Assembly (NCBI GenBank): GCA_016715195.1
Contig: JADKBB010000061.1
Span: 1-40,457 of the forward strand
DNA length: 40,457 nucleotides
Source: Candidatus Villigracilis proximus
GTDB taxonomy: Bacteria; Chloroflexota; Anaerolineae; Anaerolineales; Villigracilaceae
Reading direction: 5' to 3'
Below the pieces are notes generated by a model, which saw only the letters and a list, made by a program, of their open reading frames with translations, ran no database searches and had not been told where the DNA came from. Every line of letters begins with the position of its first letter. The first letter of the stretch is position 1. Of this stretch, positions 37,298 through 40,457 are shown piece by piece. Made by a program: the position numbers and the translations under genes.

Positions 37298-37370
37298 TAA
37301 TCAAACATAGTGTTCGGAAACGTATTTAGTGTACATCAGTTTCGTAAAAAAGAAAAGGAGAAACATCGAA

Positions 37371-38055
37371 GTGGAAACAAAACTTATTGAATTGCGCGGT
37401 GTCAGCAAGGCATACGATGTCGCGGCGGGAAAATTCCTCGCGCTCAAAGATGTGGATATAATCGGCGCGGGCGAGTTCGTGGCGGTGGTGGGGAAGTCGG
37501 GCAGCGGAAAGTCCACGTTGATCAACATGATCACGGGCATTGACAGCCCCACTTCGGGCGAAATCTTTGTCGCAACGACTCCCGTCCACAATTTAGATCA
37601 GGAACAACTCGCGGTTTGGCGCGGACGAAATGTGGGCGTGGTCTTTCAGTTTTTCCAGTTGCTCCCCACGTTGACCGTCTCCGAGAACATTATCCTGCCG
37701 ATGGATTTTTGCGGCGTGATTCCCGCGCGTGAACGCAAAGAACGCGCATTTGCTCTGCTGGAGAAAGTTGGCATTGTGGAACAGGCGGATAAACTCCTTC
37801 GGATCTATCGGGTGGACAGCTTAGCGGGCGGCGACGGCGCGCGCGCTGGCGAATGATCCGCCCATCATCGTCGCGGATGAGCCCACGGGCAATCTTGATT
37901 CACACACGTCAGACGCAGTCATGCAATTGTTTTCTGAACTTGCCGCCGAAGGCAAAACGGTGGTGATGGTCACGCACGAACGCGACCTGACCCGTTTCTT
38001 TACGCGCTCGATCACGCTGGCAGATGGAGCCATTATTAGGAGCGGAAATGAATAG
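37371..38055 (+). pseudogene. ABC transporter ATP-binding protein (MacB-like), frameshifted
   Basis: The gene starts with GTG at 37371 after AGGAG. The first part is normal: Walker A GKSGSGKST at about residue 41 and the Q-loop VVFQFFQLLPTLTVSENI. It then breaks. Around 37795 one base is missing (CTCCTTCGG for CTCCCTTCGG), which throws LSGGQ (37805-37819) into another frame. The bases after it no longer encode QQRVAIARAL properly and a third frame is needed for Walker B IIVADEPTGNLD (from 37864). The end (MVTHERDLTRFF, SITLADGAII) is intact, with stop at 38053-38055. At least two lesions are present. The permease ATG at 38048 overlaps its stop, so it was one operon. Confidence 0.8.
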
Positions 38056-40457
38056 CCCACGTTGGAAAAAAAATGTTGCGCGACTTGCAAGCCGCGCGCG
38101 GACGCATGGTGATGATGACTGTCGCGATTGCGGTCAGTATCTTTGGCGTGGGAACCATCCTCGGCGCATACACCATCCTGACCCGCGAGATCAGCCGCAA
38201 TTATTTGGGGACAAACCCCGCCTCGGCATTTTTAGAATTGGATCAGGTGGATGATTCGTTGGTCGCGGCTGTTCGTCAACAGCCAAACATCGCAGACGCG
38301 GAAGCGGGGTCATGGGTCACGGCGCGAGTTGAAACCAAGCCCAATGAATTCCTACCCCCTGCTGTTGTTCGTGGTCAAAGATTTTGAAACCATCCAGATC
38401 AGCACATTTAGCCCCGAAGCGGGCGCGTTCCCTCCGCCTGCGCAAACCATTCTATTGGAACGCGAAGCGCTCACACTGCTGAAAATGAAAATCGGCGACA
38501 CGCTTTCAGTTCAAACTCCCAGCGGCACGAAGCATATTGAAATTTCGGATCTGTCACGACCCCAGCCTCGCGCCCGCGTGGCAGGAACAGACCGTGTATG
38601 GTTACATCACGCCAGCACGTTGAAATATTTGGGCGAAAGCGGCACGCTGCAATTGCTCAAAGTGGTTGTGAAAGATCAGCCCTACGACACGGCAGCCATT
38701 GATAAAACAGTTGGCGACCTGACGACATGGCTCAAGTCACAGGGACGTACCATCGAAGAGATTCGCATTCCGCCGCCTGGCAAACATCCGCACCAAAGCC
38801 AGATGACCTCCATCCTCATGCTGCTGTTGGTCTTCAGCCTGATGGCGTTGGCATTGAGTGCGATTCTCACTGCTACCATGATCGGTGGATTGCTTGCCCA
38901 ACAGATTCGCCAAATCGGAATCATGAAAGCCATCGGCGCGCGCTCCACGCAAATTACTAGCATGTATCTCGTGCTGATCGCAACCTTGGGCGCGATGGCA
39001 GTTGTCTTGGGCGTTCCGCCCGCCATTTTCGCCGCGCGCGGATTTGCCACCGTGGTCGGTCAACTGCTCAACTTTACAATTTATAGCAACGCGATTCCTG
39101 TGTGGGGTGTATGTCGTTCTTTTGCTCATGGGGTTTTGATTCCGCTGTTGACGGCGCTGAACCCGATCATGCGGACATCGCGCACCCACCGTCCGCGGAT
39201 TCTCCAGCGACTATGGCGCGGATAAGGAAGCCTTCGGCTCGAACAGACTGGGCAGTTGGCTCAGCAAACTTCGGGCGAGTGGACAACACCCTGATTCTGG
39301 CGATCCGCAACACGTTCCGTCGGCGCCGGACGATTGATCCTGACCCTCGGCCTGTTAGCCACCGCAGGCTTTGCGATATTAAAGACGGAGATCAACGTCC
39401 AAGGCGGGTTGGAATCTTATCTCACGAAAGCCGCCGCGGGCCGTCACTACGATTTGAGGATTACAACTTCAACGGTCCGAAATCGGAGGACAGGTCAACG
39501 CGATTCTCGCAAATCCTGCTGTGGCGCAAGCACGAAACCTGGGTTCACACCCGCCGCGCTTAGCCGCCCTGATAATTTGGATCTCGTGCAGAACTATCGA
39601 TGGCGGACACTGGAAGTTTTACACTACGTTCCCGCGCCGCCTGGATCAAAGTTCATCGAAACCCCGCTGATCGCTGGACGGCTGGAAACAGGTGGCGAGA
39701 ACTCCATGGCGTTGGATCAAAATACGGGGCGTTATTCCCGAACGCCCAAATCGGTGACCAATTTCAATCAAGTCAACGGGCTGGATACAAATTTCAAACT
39801 GGTAGGGTCATCAAGCAGGGTGCTTCTTTCGCCCGCGGCTGCCTACGTCATTCCATCCCACGTATGCCAAAGCGACGGGACTGACCGCAAACCACTACCG
39901 CCGTCCGCGTGGTCATGACTTCACACGACAAAAAATTCGTCGCGGCGCCACCCGCGAAATTGAACAACGCTTCGCTACGGAAATATCAACGTAAAGGCGA
40001 TCTCGAAGCCCTGCTCGACAACGCCCTCAGCGGACATGTTTACATCTTCATCTTCAGCGTTGATCTACTGTGTCAGTCGTCATGGCTGTAGTCGGTGTGT
40101 TGGGATTAATGTCCAGCATGGGCACCAGTGTCATCGAGCGCACGCGTAAAGTTTGGCGATATGCGGGCGATCGGCGCGAAGTCCAAACACGATCTGCGCA
40201 ACGTCATCGGCGAAGAGTTTATCATCGGCTAGCCGGGTTGGGTCATCGCCCTGCCGGTCTCGCGCCGCTTTCGTATGGCATTGATTATCTAGTGGGCTGG
40301 GCATGTTGTCCTTCCGCTCTCCACTGCCGCTCATCATTTCGCCTGTCGGTCTGGGAATTTGGCTCGTCGTTATTTTGATCGGCTCCATCGCCGCCAGCGC
40401 CTATCCCGCCAAACAGGCTTCACAACTGACAATCCGCGAAACACTGGCGTATGTAAA
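38048..40457 (+). pseudogene. FtsX-family ABC permease, multiply frameshifted, runs off the window
   Basis: A large permease with two FtsX halves can be recovered only by changing frame many times. From the ATG at 38048, a run of eight A (38066-38073) needs one less A to reach MLRDLQAARGRMVMMTVAIA. Further shifts are needed near 38348, 38550, 38616, 39186, 39277, 39325, 39480 and 39550, and several more follow to the end. Between 38555 and 38617 the family-like HDPSLAPAWQEQTVYGYITP sits in the +1 frame. FtsX helices are clear (LMLLLVFSLMALALSAILTA, then QIGIMKAIGARSTQI). Late fragments (VVGVLGLMSSMGTSVIERTR) belong to the second half. Either a true pseudogene or poor consensus sequence. Confidence 0.75.

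Overview
The window is bacterial and most likely from the Chloroflexota (Anaerolineae). This is an inference from the gene set: long NB-ARC/TPR/LuxR regulators, secreted proteins with Thr/Pro linkers, a giant parallel beta-helix protein with Cys-containing SLH repeats, an SLH-type cell surface, and GS-I-alpha glutamine synthetase. No marker such as 16S rRNA is present, so the assignment stays tentative. Base composition is moderate. No phage, insertion sequence, CRISPR array or intact tRNA was found.

Layout. 1-400 (-) is the 5' part of uvrA. 643-3132 (+) is a large NB-ARC/TPR/LuxR regulator. 3210-4013 (-) is a Cys-rich secreted membrane-anchored protein, divergent from an operon at 4203-5910 (+) of ECF sigma factor, DegV lipid-binding protein and a small one-helix membrane protein. 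5959-6285 (-) is a small helical protein that shares a palindromic divergent promoter with an S41 protease lipoprotein (6345-8812), which is frameshifted in a T run. 8813-9140 is a repeat-bearing gap. 9141-9602 is a lone hydrogenase-maturation-type protease, 9632-10315 (-) a GT2 glycosyltransferase, 10398-11729 an AAA+ ATPase. 11766-15390 holds GDPD, a 49-codon ORF with 4-nt overlaps on both sides, and a membrane-anchored GH3-like protein. 15503-16513 is an SDH/ClpP-fold protease and 16667-17266 a redoxin. 17292-19185 is a permease plus ATPase pair of an FtsX/LolD-type ABC system.

19259-20355 (-) encodes two lipoproteins, one thioredoxin-like and one resembling the DsbD N-terminal domain. They lie just beyond the 2472-residue surface protein (20707-28125, -), whose three C-terminal SLH repeats each carry a Cys pair. 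I infer a possible extracytoplasmic disulfide link. 28694-29338 (-) is a truncated FG-GAP protein. Then follow glutamine synthetase (29469-30809, -), an EamA exporter, an Ada-like AraC/methyltransferase fusion, a probable 6S RNA (33298-33475, -) and a GH25-LysM lysozyme (33622-34641, +). 34700-35110 is a cluster of palindromic repeats bracketed by two copies of a 76-bp MITE-like element. asnS (35141-36485, -) carries one C-run frameshift. A TetR gene (36561-37142, -) faces a badly broken ABC efflux operon (37371-40457, +).

Two themes recur. Many promoters are of the extended -10 type (TGN-TATAAT), and several lie so close to the start codon (8-11 nt) that the mRNA should be leaderless. Frameshifts sit mainly in short homopolymers and are dense after 37.79 kb, so either sequencing error or true decay of the last operon must be considered.
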